Below, one piece after another: positions 10,739-22,300 of a DNA stretch of 64,000 nucleotides. The position numbers were made by a program, and so were the translations under genes. The stretch is from assembly GCA_028689115.1 (NCBI GenBank), contig JAQTWV010000002.1, forward strand, positions 91,169 to 155,168. Direction: 5' to 3'. Below the pieces are notes generated by a model that had not been told where the DNA came from, did no database searches, and saw nothing but the letters and a program-made list of their open reading frames with translations. The DNA is from Candidatus Altimarinota bacterium (GTDB taxonomy: Bacteria > Patescibacteriota > Gracilibacteria > BD1-5 > UBA6164). Position 1 is the stretch's first letter, and every line of letters starts with the position of its first letter.

Positions 10739-11341
10739 CTACCATCTCTTAAAACTAGGACAAGCTTGATGAATATTTACAAGAGAAAATCATTTATGAA
10801 GAATTGCTTCTTTTATAATGTCTTTCATCTCTAAAAATTTTATACTATCTGCTGTTTTTGCAAATTTACATCATGCATTTTCAGCAATTGCAATAGGATT
10901 AAATGGAGCAGAAGTATTTCCATTTGGAGTTGTTTTAGTTTTTGCTCAAAGTGGAGTTGTAGGACTAGCTTGACCAGTAGTTAAAGCGTAATTTTCATTA
11001 TCCATAACTATATAAGTTATATCTAAATCTCTTTTGCAAGCGTGGATAAAATGTCCAACTCAAATTCCATAACCATCTCAATCTCAACCAGTTGCTAAAA
11101 CTGTTAATTCTGGATTAGCCATTTTTACTCATGTTGCAAAAGGTAGAGTTCTACCATGAAGAGTTTCAGCAGCATATCAATCTATGTATTGACTTGCTTT
11201 TCATGAACATCAAACTCATGAAACTACAACTCTATTATGAGATGCAATTCCTAGTTCTTCAAATGCTTTTTTAATTGCTCAGATTATAAGTGTATCTCAA
11301 CAACCTGGACACCATTGTATGTTATTTAATCAAGATCTCAT
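10739..11341 (-). CDS. 2-oxoacid:ferredoxin oxidoreductase, beta subunit
   Basis: The beta subunit binds thiamine pyrophosphate and, with alpha/gamma, oxidatively decarboxylates a 2-oxoacid to acyl-CoA while reducing ferredoxin. The 200-residue product has the N-terminal WCPGCGD motif, GVGCSGK, and the TPP/Mg motif from GGDGDGYGIGVGH to DNENYALTTGQASPTT. It is about 80 residues shorter than the family norm: the C-terminal segment after SFKRW is missing although the core is intact. The substrate (pyruvate or 2-oxoglutarate) cannot be decided; 2-oxoglutarate-type beta subunits are generally the shorter ones. It follows the lipoprotein gene by 4 bp. Confidence 0.88.
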
Positions 11342-11345
11342 ATTA

Positions 11346-11618
11346 TTATTTTATTATAGTACATTCATATTTTGTATTTACATTATTTTCACATTTTACA
11401 CCTGGAACTTTTTCTGTAACAATTACTTCATTATTTTCAATTATACATTTATATGTTTGTTTATTTTCAATTTCTATACAATCTAGCCCAGGTATTTTTT
11501 CAGTTACTATTACTTTTGTAGTTTTGCTTGTTTCAATTTTATTATTTTCATTACTAATTTCATTATTACATGATGATAATAAAATTATTATTAATGAAAT
11601 TAGTATAAATTTTTTCAT
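11346..11618 (-). CDS. Small lipoprotein with two internal repeats, between oxidoreductase subunits
   Basis: A 90-residue protein with a lipoprotein signal (MKKFILISLIIILLSSC, lipobox LSSC). The mature part is two ~25-residue repeats, each with VIVTEK(I/V)PG and two cysteines (LDC...YKC and VKC...YEC). There is no in-frame TGA, so the gene reads the same in either code. It starts 3 bp after the alpha-subunit stop and ends 4 bp before the beta-subunit start, so it is certainly co-transcribed. An exported protein between two cytoplasmic enzyme subunits is odd; its function is unknown. Confidence 0.75.
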   Translation of the reverse strand: MKKFILISLIIILLSSCNNEISNENNKIETSKTTKVIVTEKIPGLDCIEIENKQTYKCIIENNEVIVTEKVPGVKCENNVNTKYECTIIK

Positions 11619-11621
11619 TTT

Positions 11622-13286
11622 TTATTTTTTTAATTCGTTAAAATCTTCTATATAGAAAGGGAATAGATCATATTTTCTTAATCTAGAAATTTTTAATCAT
11701 CCTATATAATTTAATCAAAATTCTTTTGTAATGTAGTTTTCTAATTGTCCAGAATAGTTATTTTCTATAAAAATAACTTCATCAAGTTTTTCTATTTCTT
11801 CTCTTAATCTTTCATCAAGAGGTTTTAAAAATTTTATAACTATTAAACCATAATCACTATTTTCTTTTACAAATTGTTCAGCTGTATATCTAGTAAAACT
11901 AGTTACTATAAGCATTTTCTTTGCACTAGGATTTACTATTTCATAACCTTTATATCATTCTTTTTTGAAAAAATCTTTTAGTTTTCTCCATCTTTTTTCT
12001 GTCATTGCTTTTTTCACTTCTCTATCTTCAGAAGTTGCTCAGTATTCATCATGTTCATAACTTGAAGATATGAAATCACCATTTATAGTTCAAACTTTTA
12101 CTCTTGGAGAAACTCAAGATTCATTTAACTCATATCTTTTGTAATCAACTCCTGGATTTTCAAGAATAACTCATCTTTCAACTTTAGGAACTTCTAGTTT
12201 TCAAATACTTCAAACCATTTCACTTGATTGTTTATCCATCAATATAAGTACTATTGTTTGGTATTTGTCAGCTATATTAAGTGCAAGTCATCAGAAATAA
12301 TGTGCTTCTTCTAGTGAACTTGGGTACATAACTACGTGTTCAAAATCTCAAAAGGTAGGATTTAAAGCAAAATTTATATCTCAAGCTTCGTGATAAGTTG
12401 GAGTTCAAGTACTTGGTCCAGCTCTTTGAGAAAGTACAACTGTTATTGGAAATTCTGCTTGAATAGCAAAGCTTAATGCTTCACTCATAAGTGCAAATCA
12501 ACCACCAGAACTACCACTCATTGCTCTTGCTCAAGTAAAACTTGCTCATAGAGCACTATTTATAACAGCAACTTCGTCTTCTGCTTGAAGATACTTAACT
12601 CTACCATCATTAATAACTTCACTTAAAATTGTAGAAGCTGGAGTCATAGGATATGCACTATAAAACTCAAGTTCTCATTCTATAGCTCATTTTGTTAATG
12701 ATTTATTTCCGTAAATAGTTTTTTTAGCTTCTCAAATTCTTACTATTTTTATATTAGAAGTATTTTTAATTTCATAGTTTGAAAATATATCTTCAACTAT
12801 TTTTTTATTATTATTTACAGTGTCTAATCATTTTCTTTCAAATACTTTTTCTATTTTTTCAAGAATTATATCTATATCTAAATTTAGGTATTTTGCATAA
12901 ATTCAAAGTAGGTAAGTATTGTCATATTTATCAGCTATTTCTAAATCCAATATGTTGTAAGTATCTAAACTTATTCACTTATCTTTTAATTTTTGTAGCC
13001 ATTTAGTGTTTATGATTATTGTAGCACCATTTTTTAAACTACTTATTTGTTTTTCTAAACTTTCAGCATTAAAAGCCAAAACTATGTCTATATATTTTGT
13101 AAGAAATTTTTCATTTTTATCTGAAATATTTACATCAAAAAAATTTACTCATCATTTTATTCTTGATTCGTATTCTATATCTGTTATTAGGTCATAACCT
13201 AGTTCAGCATAAAGTTCAGATATTATATCAACAGTTGAGTTAACTCATGCTCATGCAGGTCATGTTATTCTAGTATTTAAGTTCAT
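11622..13286 (-). CDS. 2-oxoacid:ferredoxin oxidoreductase, fused gamma-alpha subunit
   Basis: A 554-residue fused subunit. Residues 1 to ~190 are the gamma domain (GPAGAGVNSTVDIISEL at the start, then YESRIKGGVNFFDV). From ~200 the alpha domain follows: AIEGELEFYSAYPMTPAST, QAEDEVAVINSALGASF, RAMSGSSGG, QRAGPSTGTPT, and a C-terminal transketolase-like region. It partners the beta subunit encoded two genes downstream. It gives the cell a ferredoxin-linked 2-oxoacid decarboxylation instead of, or beside, pyruvate dehydrogenase. The GPAGAG glycines are TGA. Confidence 0.92.
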
Positions 13287-13293
13287 TTATTTT

Positions 13294-13515
13294 TTATTTA
13301 ATTTCTATTGTATTTCATGTTCCATTCAATTCTCAAGTTGAAGTACTTCAACTTTGAGAATTAATTAATTGTTGTATTTTTTCATATTGTTCTTGAGTAA
13401 TTTCAGGTTGTTTATTACCATTTTGTAATATTACAATTAATCAAGTTCATAATATAGATACTATTATTCATAATAGAGCTAATACAGCCATTATTTTTGC
13501 TCATTTTTTTGCCAT
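13294..13515 (-). CDS. Small single-span membrane protein
   Basis: A 73-residue protein with a basic N-terminus (MAKKGAK), one membrane span (residues ~8-31) and a Gln/Ser/Thr/Gly-rich outer tail. It begins 3 bp after the large upstream gene ends and stops 7 bp before the oxidoreductase alpha gene, so it is part of the operon. No family recognised. Earlier minor-pilin-like readings were not supported, because there is no cleavage motif. Confidence 0.65.
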
Positions 13516-13518
13516 TTT

Positions 13519-16305
13519 TTATTTAATTAATTTTAAAGTTTTTTCTAAATCATATATAGAAATTTTTTCTTTTAATTGTTCTTTTCAATTATATAATACT
13601 GAATTTACAGCTATTCATCTTATTTTTATTTCTAAATTTATATCATCAATTTTAAAAATATAATTGTTATCAGAATAATTATAAGTTATATCTACTTTTT
13701 TAATTCATAAAGAATTATCTATTTTTATTAATATTTCATTTATGTTATTAAAATTTAATAACATACTTGTAAAATCATTCTTAAATGTACTAATTTTAAA
13801 ATTTCAGATTATTTTTATAAGATTTCAATTATATAATTGATTATCAAATTGATTATAAAATAAAAATTCTGGATTTATAAAACTATGTTCAGGATATTTA
13901 TTTAGAAAATTATATTTAGATGAAATTATAGTTTTATATTTTGCATTTAAATTTTCATAATATATAGTTCATTTTTTTATGAAAATATCATAATCGTTTA
14001 AATTTTCTTTTACTATAATATCATTATAACTTATATCTAAAAATCATTTTATAGTTTGAAAATCTCAATTAGCTCATAGAAGTTTTGTTCTTTTAAATAT
14101 TTTTACTATGTCACTTTCTTCAATTGTATTAGTATTATTATCAATAATAGTAGTATTTGTTTCGCTTTTTGGTGGATTAAAAATATATAAAAAGAAATTT
14201 TTAAAATCATATTTATCTATTTCTGTACTTCATGAATTTCTTTTATAGTTCTCATTCCAAATTATTTTTTCATCATCTAATTTATATGATCATTTATTTA
14301 TATTTTTATCTCAATTTATTGAAAATCAATAAATGTTATTATAATTTGTAGGTGATAAGAACATATCTAATTGCAAATTATTTCATATAACTAAATTTTC
14401 AATTTTATAACAATATGGTTCTTCTAATCAATCAAAATTATATTTTGCTATTTGATTTTCACAATAATTATATCATCTTATACTTATTTTTGTATTTGAT
14501 AAATCAATATAATTAAATGAATTTAAAAATTGTTTAGCATTTTCAACAGAAAATACTACTTTTCAATTTGTTTCATTTATAGTGTTACCATATAAAAGAT
14601 TTTTATTTTGGTCATTGTAGTTAGCAGTATATGTATTATAGTCTTCAATTGCCATTAAATATTCATTGAATAATTTTTTTGAAGACGAGAATTCATCCTT
14701 TATCAATTGATCCTTGGTTCTATCTCATAATTCCACACTATTTTTATTAAAAAAATTATATATAGAATTTATATTTTTTTCTAATAATTTTCATTTTTCA
14801 GAACTTATTAAATTTTTTTTATTTAATATAAGCAAATTTTGTTCATTTCTTTCTTTCTCAAAATATGTCTCTCCAATTTTTATTGCTAATTTTTTTAGTA
14901 TTTCATTATAATTCTCAATTCATGTCCTAACTCTTATATTATCATCAATAGAATAATAGTCTATACTTATATTATAGTAATCATTAAATATATTTAATAT
15001 ATTTTCTAATTTAATATTTGGATTATTAGATATTTCTTGAAATCATGCTAAGATAGATTTATTTAAGAAAAATATAAAATAACTTTTTTCTATTTCATTT
15101 AATTTATTTTCAATTATTTTTTGATTAATAGTATTTAAATCTAAATATATATCTTTATAATCATTAAAATCATATTTAAAATATAAATTTCCTAAAGCAA
15201 TTAAATAATCATTCTCAAAGTTATAGTTTTTATTTTCAAGTTTATTATATATTTTTGAAAAATTTATTTTTGCACCAATTTCATTTTTTCATCAATTAAT
15301 TACTAGATTTGAATAAAAATCAAAAATGTTTTTCATTTCAATGTAATCATTTTGATTAATTGTTTTAAGTTCATTTAATGATTCAATTAAGAAATTATTT
15401 TTTGAATTATCTATTTCTTTACTTGATATTATATCTCATATACTTCTTAATATAAGATTTTTATAATATATTGATTTTTTAGTTTCATTTAAAAAATATT
15501 TATTATATTGTTTTATAAATTTTTCTCATAATAAAAATCAAAATTTACTAGATTTAAATTCACTTAAATATTTTTCTTGAATATTATTATTTAAATAAAG
15601 AAATTTAAACATATTCTTGATATTTTCACTTTCAATGTCTTCTTTTTTTCAAGTTATTTTATCAATTATATTTTGATTTATTTCTCAGTCTATTATTATC
15701 CTTTCATTAAAAAATTCTAGTGGAAATCTTTGAATTAATTTTAGTAAATCTGCATTTTCCACATTTTTATTTTGACTTGGAATTATTTTTATGTAATTAT
15801 GTGGGAATAAATATACAGTGTTTACAACTCTATTTGTTTCAGTGTTTATTAATTTTAATTCTATATTTGAATTAATAGAAAATACAGTTGTTCTAGATCA
15901 TGAATTGTCCAAAAAAAATGTAGAGGGTCATTTAGTATTAATACTAAATCATTCTCAAACAATATTATATTCTGAATTTAGTTCAGAAAAATTTATCAAA
16001 AATATTCATTTTTCTAATGAAATTTTTTTTGTTTTATCATTTGAAATATTTATTTTTCATTTGTAATTTAGTATCTTATCAAATTGATTTATATAGTTAA
16101 TGTCTAATCATCAAGTAGAATTACTTCATGAATTAAAAATCAATTCATCATTTTTTATTTCTAATCAATGTAATCAAGTTTCATTATTTGTGTAAAATAC
16201 TTTATCAAAGCTTACGTAGTTTTGATTTCAAAAAGTATTTGAAACTAGCCATAAAAAAATCAATATTGTTAATATACCAAAAAAAATTTTGTTTAATGAA
16301 ATCAC
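13519..16305 (-). CDS. Large membrane-anchored protein of unknown function
   Basis: A 928-residue protein starting at GTG 16305. An N-terminal membrane span (FFGILTILIFLWLVS) is followed by ~900 residues of Asn/Ile/Lys-rich sequence predicted to lie outside. The first ~180 residues are beta-rich with a FecR-like look (short strands around ...LELKLINTETNRVVNTVYLF), the centre is helical, and the C-terminal part is again beta-rich. No catalytic motif is recognised. It heads the operon that includes the oxidoreductase. A surface structural role is a guess. Confidence 0.6.
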
Positions 16306-16372
16306 TTTAAAATAATTTAGTTATATATTTAATTTATTATATGAATTTTAGCTTTTTGTAAAGGTTTTTTTA

Positions 16373-17419
16373 TTATTTAAAATCATAATTAAAAATATCT
16401 AAAAATTTTAAAATTATATCTTTATTATTAATTAAAATTCATATTTCTCTATTTTTATCAATTGAGTAATTTGAAAAATTTATACTTCAAATAAATAAAT
16501 ATTTTTCATCAATTAATATTGATTTTGCATGCATTGTATACTTTGGTATTACTTTTATTTCTATTTGATTATCAATTAATTTTTTTGTATTTTCATCATT
16601 TATTGCTGTTTTTGGAATTACTGCACTTATTTTTATATTTTTCTTTTTCTTTATTTCAATCAATTTTTTGTTTATTTCATCATCACTAAAATATTGCATA
16701 TATATTTTTATATCACTATTTGCACTTTCAAGTAAATCTATAATTTTTTCTCTTGAAATAGTAGGTGATATAATCAAATTATCATCATAGACTGTTTTTT
16801 TAATTCATTCAAAATCATCATTAAAGATTTTTAAGAGTTTTTTATTTAACTCTAAATCATTAATAAATACAAAAAAATCCCTATTTTGTGTAAAAGTAGA
16901 ATAAGTTAAATTTCCTGTTGAAATTATGTTTAATCAATCTATTAAAATCATTTTTGAGTGATTTAATGCATAGTTTTTTGTATTTGACCAAACAATTTCT
17001 ATATTGTATTTTTTAAATTCATTATAAGTCTTATCATTTATACTATAAGCTAGATAAGGATCTTTTTCCAATATTATTTTTACATCAACTCATCTTTTTT
17101 TAGCTTTAATTAGAGCTTCACGAGTTCTATTTTCAGTTAACATATAGATTTCTACATATACGTAATCATGAGCACTATTTATTTTTTCAACTATATAATT
17201 GAGTAGTTTTTTGTCAGGAGTACTAAAAATTTCTATATTTTCATAATTTTTTATATTATCAATTTTGAAATTTTCTAATTGTTCTTTGTTTTCTTTCTCA
17301 TTTTTTGATATTTCTATCTTATCTTTATGAAAATCAAAATATTCTTTTCAGTAAAACAGGGAAAAGAATATTAAAAAATTAATTATAACTAAAAAACTTA
17401 TTATTTTATTTTTTTTCAT
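16373..17419 (-). CDS. Membrane-anchored phospholipase D-family protein
   Basis: A 348-residue protein with an N-terminal signal anchor (FLVIINFLIFFSLFY) and both HxKx4D catalytic halves of the PLD superfamily: HSKMILID followed by a GN eight residues later, and HAKSILID followed by GSINFS. Family members are cardiolipin synthases, phospholipases or nucleases. The single N-terminal anchor and extracytoplasmic catalytic domain make a secreted nuclease (Nuc/endonuclease type) or a lipid-acting enzyme both possible. It lies upstream of the large operon, 67 bp before the GTG of the 928-aa gene. Confidence 0.85.
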
Positions 17420-17441
17420 TTTTTATTTTTTAAAATTTAGA

Positions 17442-17470
17442 AAAAACTCCTAGCGTTGTTAGGAGTTTTT
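17442..17470 (-). terminator. Terminator of dnaJ
   Basis: An 11-bp stem (AAAAACTCCTA, 7-nt loop, TAGGAGTTTTT) directly after dnaJ on the minus strand and before the PLD gene. Confidence 0.85.
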
Positions 17471-17474
17471 ATGT

Positions 17475-18575
17475 TTAACCAAATATTTTTTCAAATACTC
17501 ATCATTTATTTACATCTATCTTTTTTTCTTTTGCTATTTCTTCATATAATTCTCTTTCTTTTTTCCCTAATTTTTTAGGTATTTTAATTTTTATTTCTAT
17601 AAATAAATCTCATTTTCTATCACTATCTATATGTTTTACTCAATCTCAAGATATTTTTATCACATTAGAATGTTCTGTTCAAGCTTTTATTTCTATTTTT
17701 CTTTTTCAAATAATTGGAATATTTATTTCTTTAGTTGCTCATAAAACTGCTTCAACAACTTCTATTTCTAATTCAAAATGTAGATTTGTATCATCTCTTT
17801 GTAATCATTTTTCTTCTTGTTCTACTTCAAATTTTATGTATAAATCTCCATTTCTATTTCCATCAGTTCCAGAATTTCATTCAGAAGTTATTTTTATAAC
17901 CATTCACTCATTTATTCAAGCTGGAATATCTATATTCATTTCTTTTTTTACAACTTTTCTTTTTTCTCAGTGACAATTATTACATACTTTTTCAAATGTT
18001 TCTCAAGATCCAGAACATTCATCACATGTTACAGATTGTTGAATTACTCAAAACATACTTTGAGTTGAGTGAGTTACTTGTCATCTACCATTACACTTTG
18101 AACAAGTCTTTTTTCCACTTCATCATTGTCAATTACAAGTAGAACAAGCTTCTTTTTTGTTGAAACTAATTTTTTCTTTTCATCAATAAATACTTGTTTT
18201 TAAATCTATGTGAAGGGTATATTCTAAATCTTCTCAAACTTGAGATGTTTTCCTTTTTCTTCATCATGCAGAACTAAATCCTCATCAAAAAAATGATTCA
18301 AAAATATCTCATAAATCAACATCAACTCATCATCCAAATCATCCACCAAACGGATTTCATCTTCCAGATGCATCACCAAATGTGTCATAATTTCTTCTTT
18401 TTTCATCATCACTTAATACTTCGTAAGCTTTGTTTATTTCTTTGAATTTTTCTTCAGCACTTTTATCACCAGAGTTTCTATCAGGATGATACTGCATAGC
18501 AAGTTTTCTATATGCTTTTTTTACTTCTTCTTTTGATGCATTTTTATCTAATCATAAAACATTATATAAATCCAT
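17475..18575 (-). CDS. dnaJ: Chaperone DnaJ
   Basis: DnaJ stimulates DnaK ATPase activity and delivers unfolded clients. The 366-residue protein has every domain in order: J domain with HPD at 30-32, Gly/Phe-rich linker, four CxxCxGxG zinc repeats (CSTCNGQG, CSKCNGRG, CDECSGSG, CNNCHGEK), and the C-terminal substrate domains. Many linker and zinc-repeat glycines are TGA, which is among the clearest evidence for the recoding. grpE and dnaK are not in the window. Confidence 0.96.
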
Positions 18576-18640
18576 TATTATTAATTATCTTATAAAACTA
18601 AAAATATATTATATAAAAAATTTTAAATGTAAAGTTTAAA

Positions 18641-18682
18641 AAATCCTTTAAAACTGACTTTAAAGTCAGTTTTAAAGGATTT
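18641..18682. terminator. Perfect 42-bp palindrome between ssb and dnaJ
   Basis: Two perfect 21-nt arms with no loop (centre between 18661 and 18662), flanked by A-runs and T-runs. It follows the ssb stop on the minus strand and precedes dnaJ, so it probably terminates ssb. Confidence 0.75.
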
Positions 18683-18698
18683 TTATTTTTTACTTAGT

Positions 18699-19142
18699 TT
18701 AGAAAGGAATATCTTCAATAGAAATTTCTTCCTCTTGTTTAGGAGACGATTTTCTAATAGCAGGAGATGAGTTTTCATTGCTAAATGAATTGTTATTTTC
18801 TGAACCTCATTCTGATTTTGAATCAAGCATAATCATATTTTCTCATACTATTTCAGTTTTGTATCTTTTTGTACCATCTTGTGCTTCCCAAGTTCTTGTT
18901 TGAAGTCTACCTTCTATAAAAACCCTTTTTCATTTTCATAAATATTGCATAGCTATTTCAGCTAATTTTCACCATAAAACCACATTGTGAAATTCTACTT
19001 GTTCTTGTTTATTTCAAGTTGAATCTGTCCAATTTCTATTAGTAGCCAATGAGAAACTTAAAACATTTTGTCCATTAGGTGTTTGCTTTAGTTCTAAATC
19101 TTGTGTAATTCTACCAATAACTTGCGCTTTGTTTAAATCCAT
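18699..19142 (-). CDS. ssb: Single-stranded DNA-binding protein
   Basis: SSB coats single-stranded DNA in replication and repair. The 147-residue protein has the OB-fold start (MDLNKAQVIGRITQDLELKQ), the FSLATNR core, and EFHNVVLWGKLAE. An acidic flexible tail ends in SIEDIPF, matching the partner-binding DDIPF tip. It is divergent from the giant PKD gene across a 233-bp AT-rich gap with no other gene seen. Confidence 0.95.
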
Positions 19143-19375
19143 AATGCTTTTGCTTAGGAAAATAATATAGAAATCATAAAAATTTCTAATCCTTATTATA
19201 ATGATTAATTTTAAAAATCAAGAGAAAATATAAAAAAGTATATAAAAGGTATATTTATTCGTATAAAAATACCAAAAAGTCAAGCTAAAATGATAAAATT
19301 ACTATATAAGTTTTTTGCTCAATATTTTTTATTATGGTAATATTATCTCAAATAACTATTTGTTAAATATTAGAT

Positions 19376-22300
19376 ATGTTTAAAAAAATTATCGTTGCAT
19401 TGTTTATATTTTCTGCATTAGCTGTTAATTCTAATCTAGCTTATTCAGCTGATACAAGCGGAGAATCTTATACTACTTTGACACAAGTTGATTATAAAAC
19501 TTTTAATGAGTATAGGTATAAAATGACAGATCAATACTTAGAATTAAGAAATAAATTTGAGGTTGATTGAAAGATAGATGCATATATCGCAGCTAGGATT
19601 TTATTTTATGCAAAAGAATGAATGAACTATCTACCAGATAGTTTAGCAAATAAAAACTATTATAATTATTTAAAAAGTTCAATTGAAAAATGAGTTAAAT
19701 ATCCAGAAAACTCAGCATTTTTTGAAGAAATTGCAACTTCAATTGAAAATTATATGGAAAAAACAAATATTCAAAAAATAACTGGTATTGTAGAATCATT
19801 TCCATCTACATGAAATGCGCCTTTAACTGTTACTCTTAGATGAGGTGTAAAAGATCCAACTTGAACTAAATTAGAAAATCATAATTTTACATGGTGGATA
19901 AATGAATGATGAAAAAGAAAAGTTATATGAAATAAAGTTTCAATGACTTATATATTTAAAGAAGAATGAAACTACTCAGTATTTTTAGATGTAACTTCAA
20001 ACCATAAAAATAGTTTAGGATTTAACGATGTATTACCATTTTCTTCTAGAGTTGATATAGTTGTTAAAGAAAAAATAGCATCTATCATATTAAAAGTAAA
20101 TAGTGAATATTTATGACAACAAGAAGAACTTAAATTTTTACCTGATGATGCTAGATATGGATTACTTTTTGATGCAACAAGTTCAACGCCAACTTCTGGT
20201 ACTAAATTTTTAAAAACTGAATGGGATTTTTGAAATGGTATAACAAGAATTTATGATGGTGGACCAAAAGTAGAAAGGGTAACTTATGGATGAGAATGAG
20301 AATTTACCGTAAAACTGAAACTAACAACAAATGAAAATAAAACTGTTGAGAGAAAATTTCTTTTAAAAGTTCATAATCCTATTGCAACAATTAGAACTAC
20401 TAGTGAAGATGGTTATTTAGGTGATAAATTTACTTTTACAGCTAATCCTACTTGAAGTAATACTAATCTTACGTATTCTTGGAAGATAATTGATATTAAA
20501 AATGATAAAGAGATATTAAATAAAACAGCTTCAACTTTTACTCATACTTTTACAGAAAAATGAAAATATAATGTTCAACTATTTGTAACAGATGCATCTG
20601 GACAAACTGATGTAGATTATAAGATTATACATATAAATTCTAGAGCACCAGAAGCAAAATATGTTTATAGTGTACCTTTTCCAAATAAACCAAATACAGT
20701 ATTTTTAGATGCAACTTCTTCTTTTGATGCAGACTTTAGTGATGATGGAAAATTAACATTTAGTTGGATTATAAATGGTGAAAGAGTAGTTTTAGATAAT
20801 CCAAATTTCAATTGATCAAATGGTTATTATACTTTTTCGTCAATTTGAGATCAATCTGTTGTTTTAGAAGTTACAGATCCTGATGATATGTCAGCACAAA
20901 ATACTCAAAAGATAAGTATTAAATCTACACTTTCAGTTGAATTCTTTGCTTTTCCTAGAGTTTCTCAAAGAGAAAAACCAGTTAGATTAGTAGCAGATTC
21001 TCCTAAAGCAAGTTTCTATGAATGGGATTTTGGTGATGGTGAAAAAGAATGATGAAAAACAGATACAATTACTCATACATTTAGTAAATCATGAGTTTAT
21101 TCTGTAAAACTTAAAGTTGTTGATGAAAATGATGATTCAAATACATTTTCAAAAAATGTTTATATTTGAGATACAGATCAACCTTATGCATATATTTCAC
21201 TAAAAGATACTAAATTAAATAATGTTTCTTATGAAGAAAATGCATGTAATTGAGAATGAGCGTATATTGTAAATAGAGTGGACACATTTACATTTGATGG
21301 AGGTGAGAGTTTAGATGTTACTTGAGAAAATACTTGATTGTCATATTCTTGGAAATTAGGAACTTCAATTTATAGTTCACAAAATTTTACTAAAAAATTT
21401 GATGAATTAGGTTGTAGTAAAGTAAAATTAAGTGTAAAAAGTTCTAAAACTTGAAAAGAATCAAGTCAAGAAGTAAATGTAAAAGTTGAAAATTTAAAAC
21501 CAACTCTATCTAGTTTAGATATAAGAGTAAAAGATAGTGAATCAGATCCTGTTTTAGTTTCTGTAAATGCACTTTGAGCAAAAGATTTAGATTGAGTAAT
21601 TCAATCATATCTATGGTATTATTATACAGATTTAGATCCAGAACCTCAAGATTTTAGAGCAACAAAAATTGAATCTACTACATTTGTATTACCAAAAGTA
21701 ACGTGAAATTATTATTTTGTTGTTATTATGAAAGATAATAATGAAGCAAGAAGTAATTCACAAGATTTAAATGGTTCTAAGTATTTTATAACTCTTACTT
21801 GAGATAATGTAAATACACCAATTGTTGATTTAAATGTAAATAATAGTTCGGTTTCAATATGAGATGAAGTAGTTTTTACTTCAAATGTAGAAAATATATT
21901 ATGACAAAATCTTAATTCTAAAGTAAAATTTTCTTGGGATTTTGATTGAGATGGATTTTATGATAAAGAAACAGATACTAATTCTGTTGCTTATAAATAT
22001 GAAAGTTCAGGAGAAAAATTTGCAAAAGTTAAAGTAAAATATAAAGGTTTTTCAAATACTAAAACTGTTACTATAAATGTAGCAAATGTATTAAAACCAG
22101 ATTTTGATTATATATCTATATGAAATGACTATGTATTTTTTGATAAGAGTTTAGGAAATGCAACAAGCTATTTGTGGGATATGTGAGATGGTAATACAAT
22201 TACAAAAGAAGGTTCATTTAATTATACTTATGATGATTGAAAATCTTCTCATTTAGTTACTTTGAAACTTTCTGAATCAACAAAAAGTAAAGAAATAACT

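Noticed and set aside
11290..11655. Plus-strand 121-aa frame across the lipoprotein
   Set aside because: Antisense to the lipoprotein, which has a lipobox and operon spacing on the minus strand.
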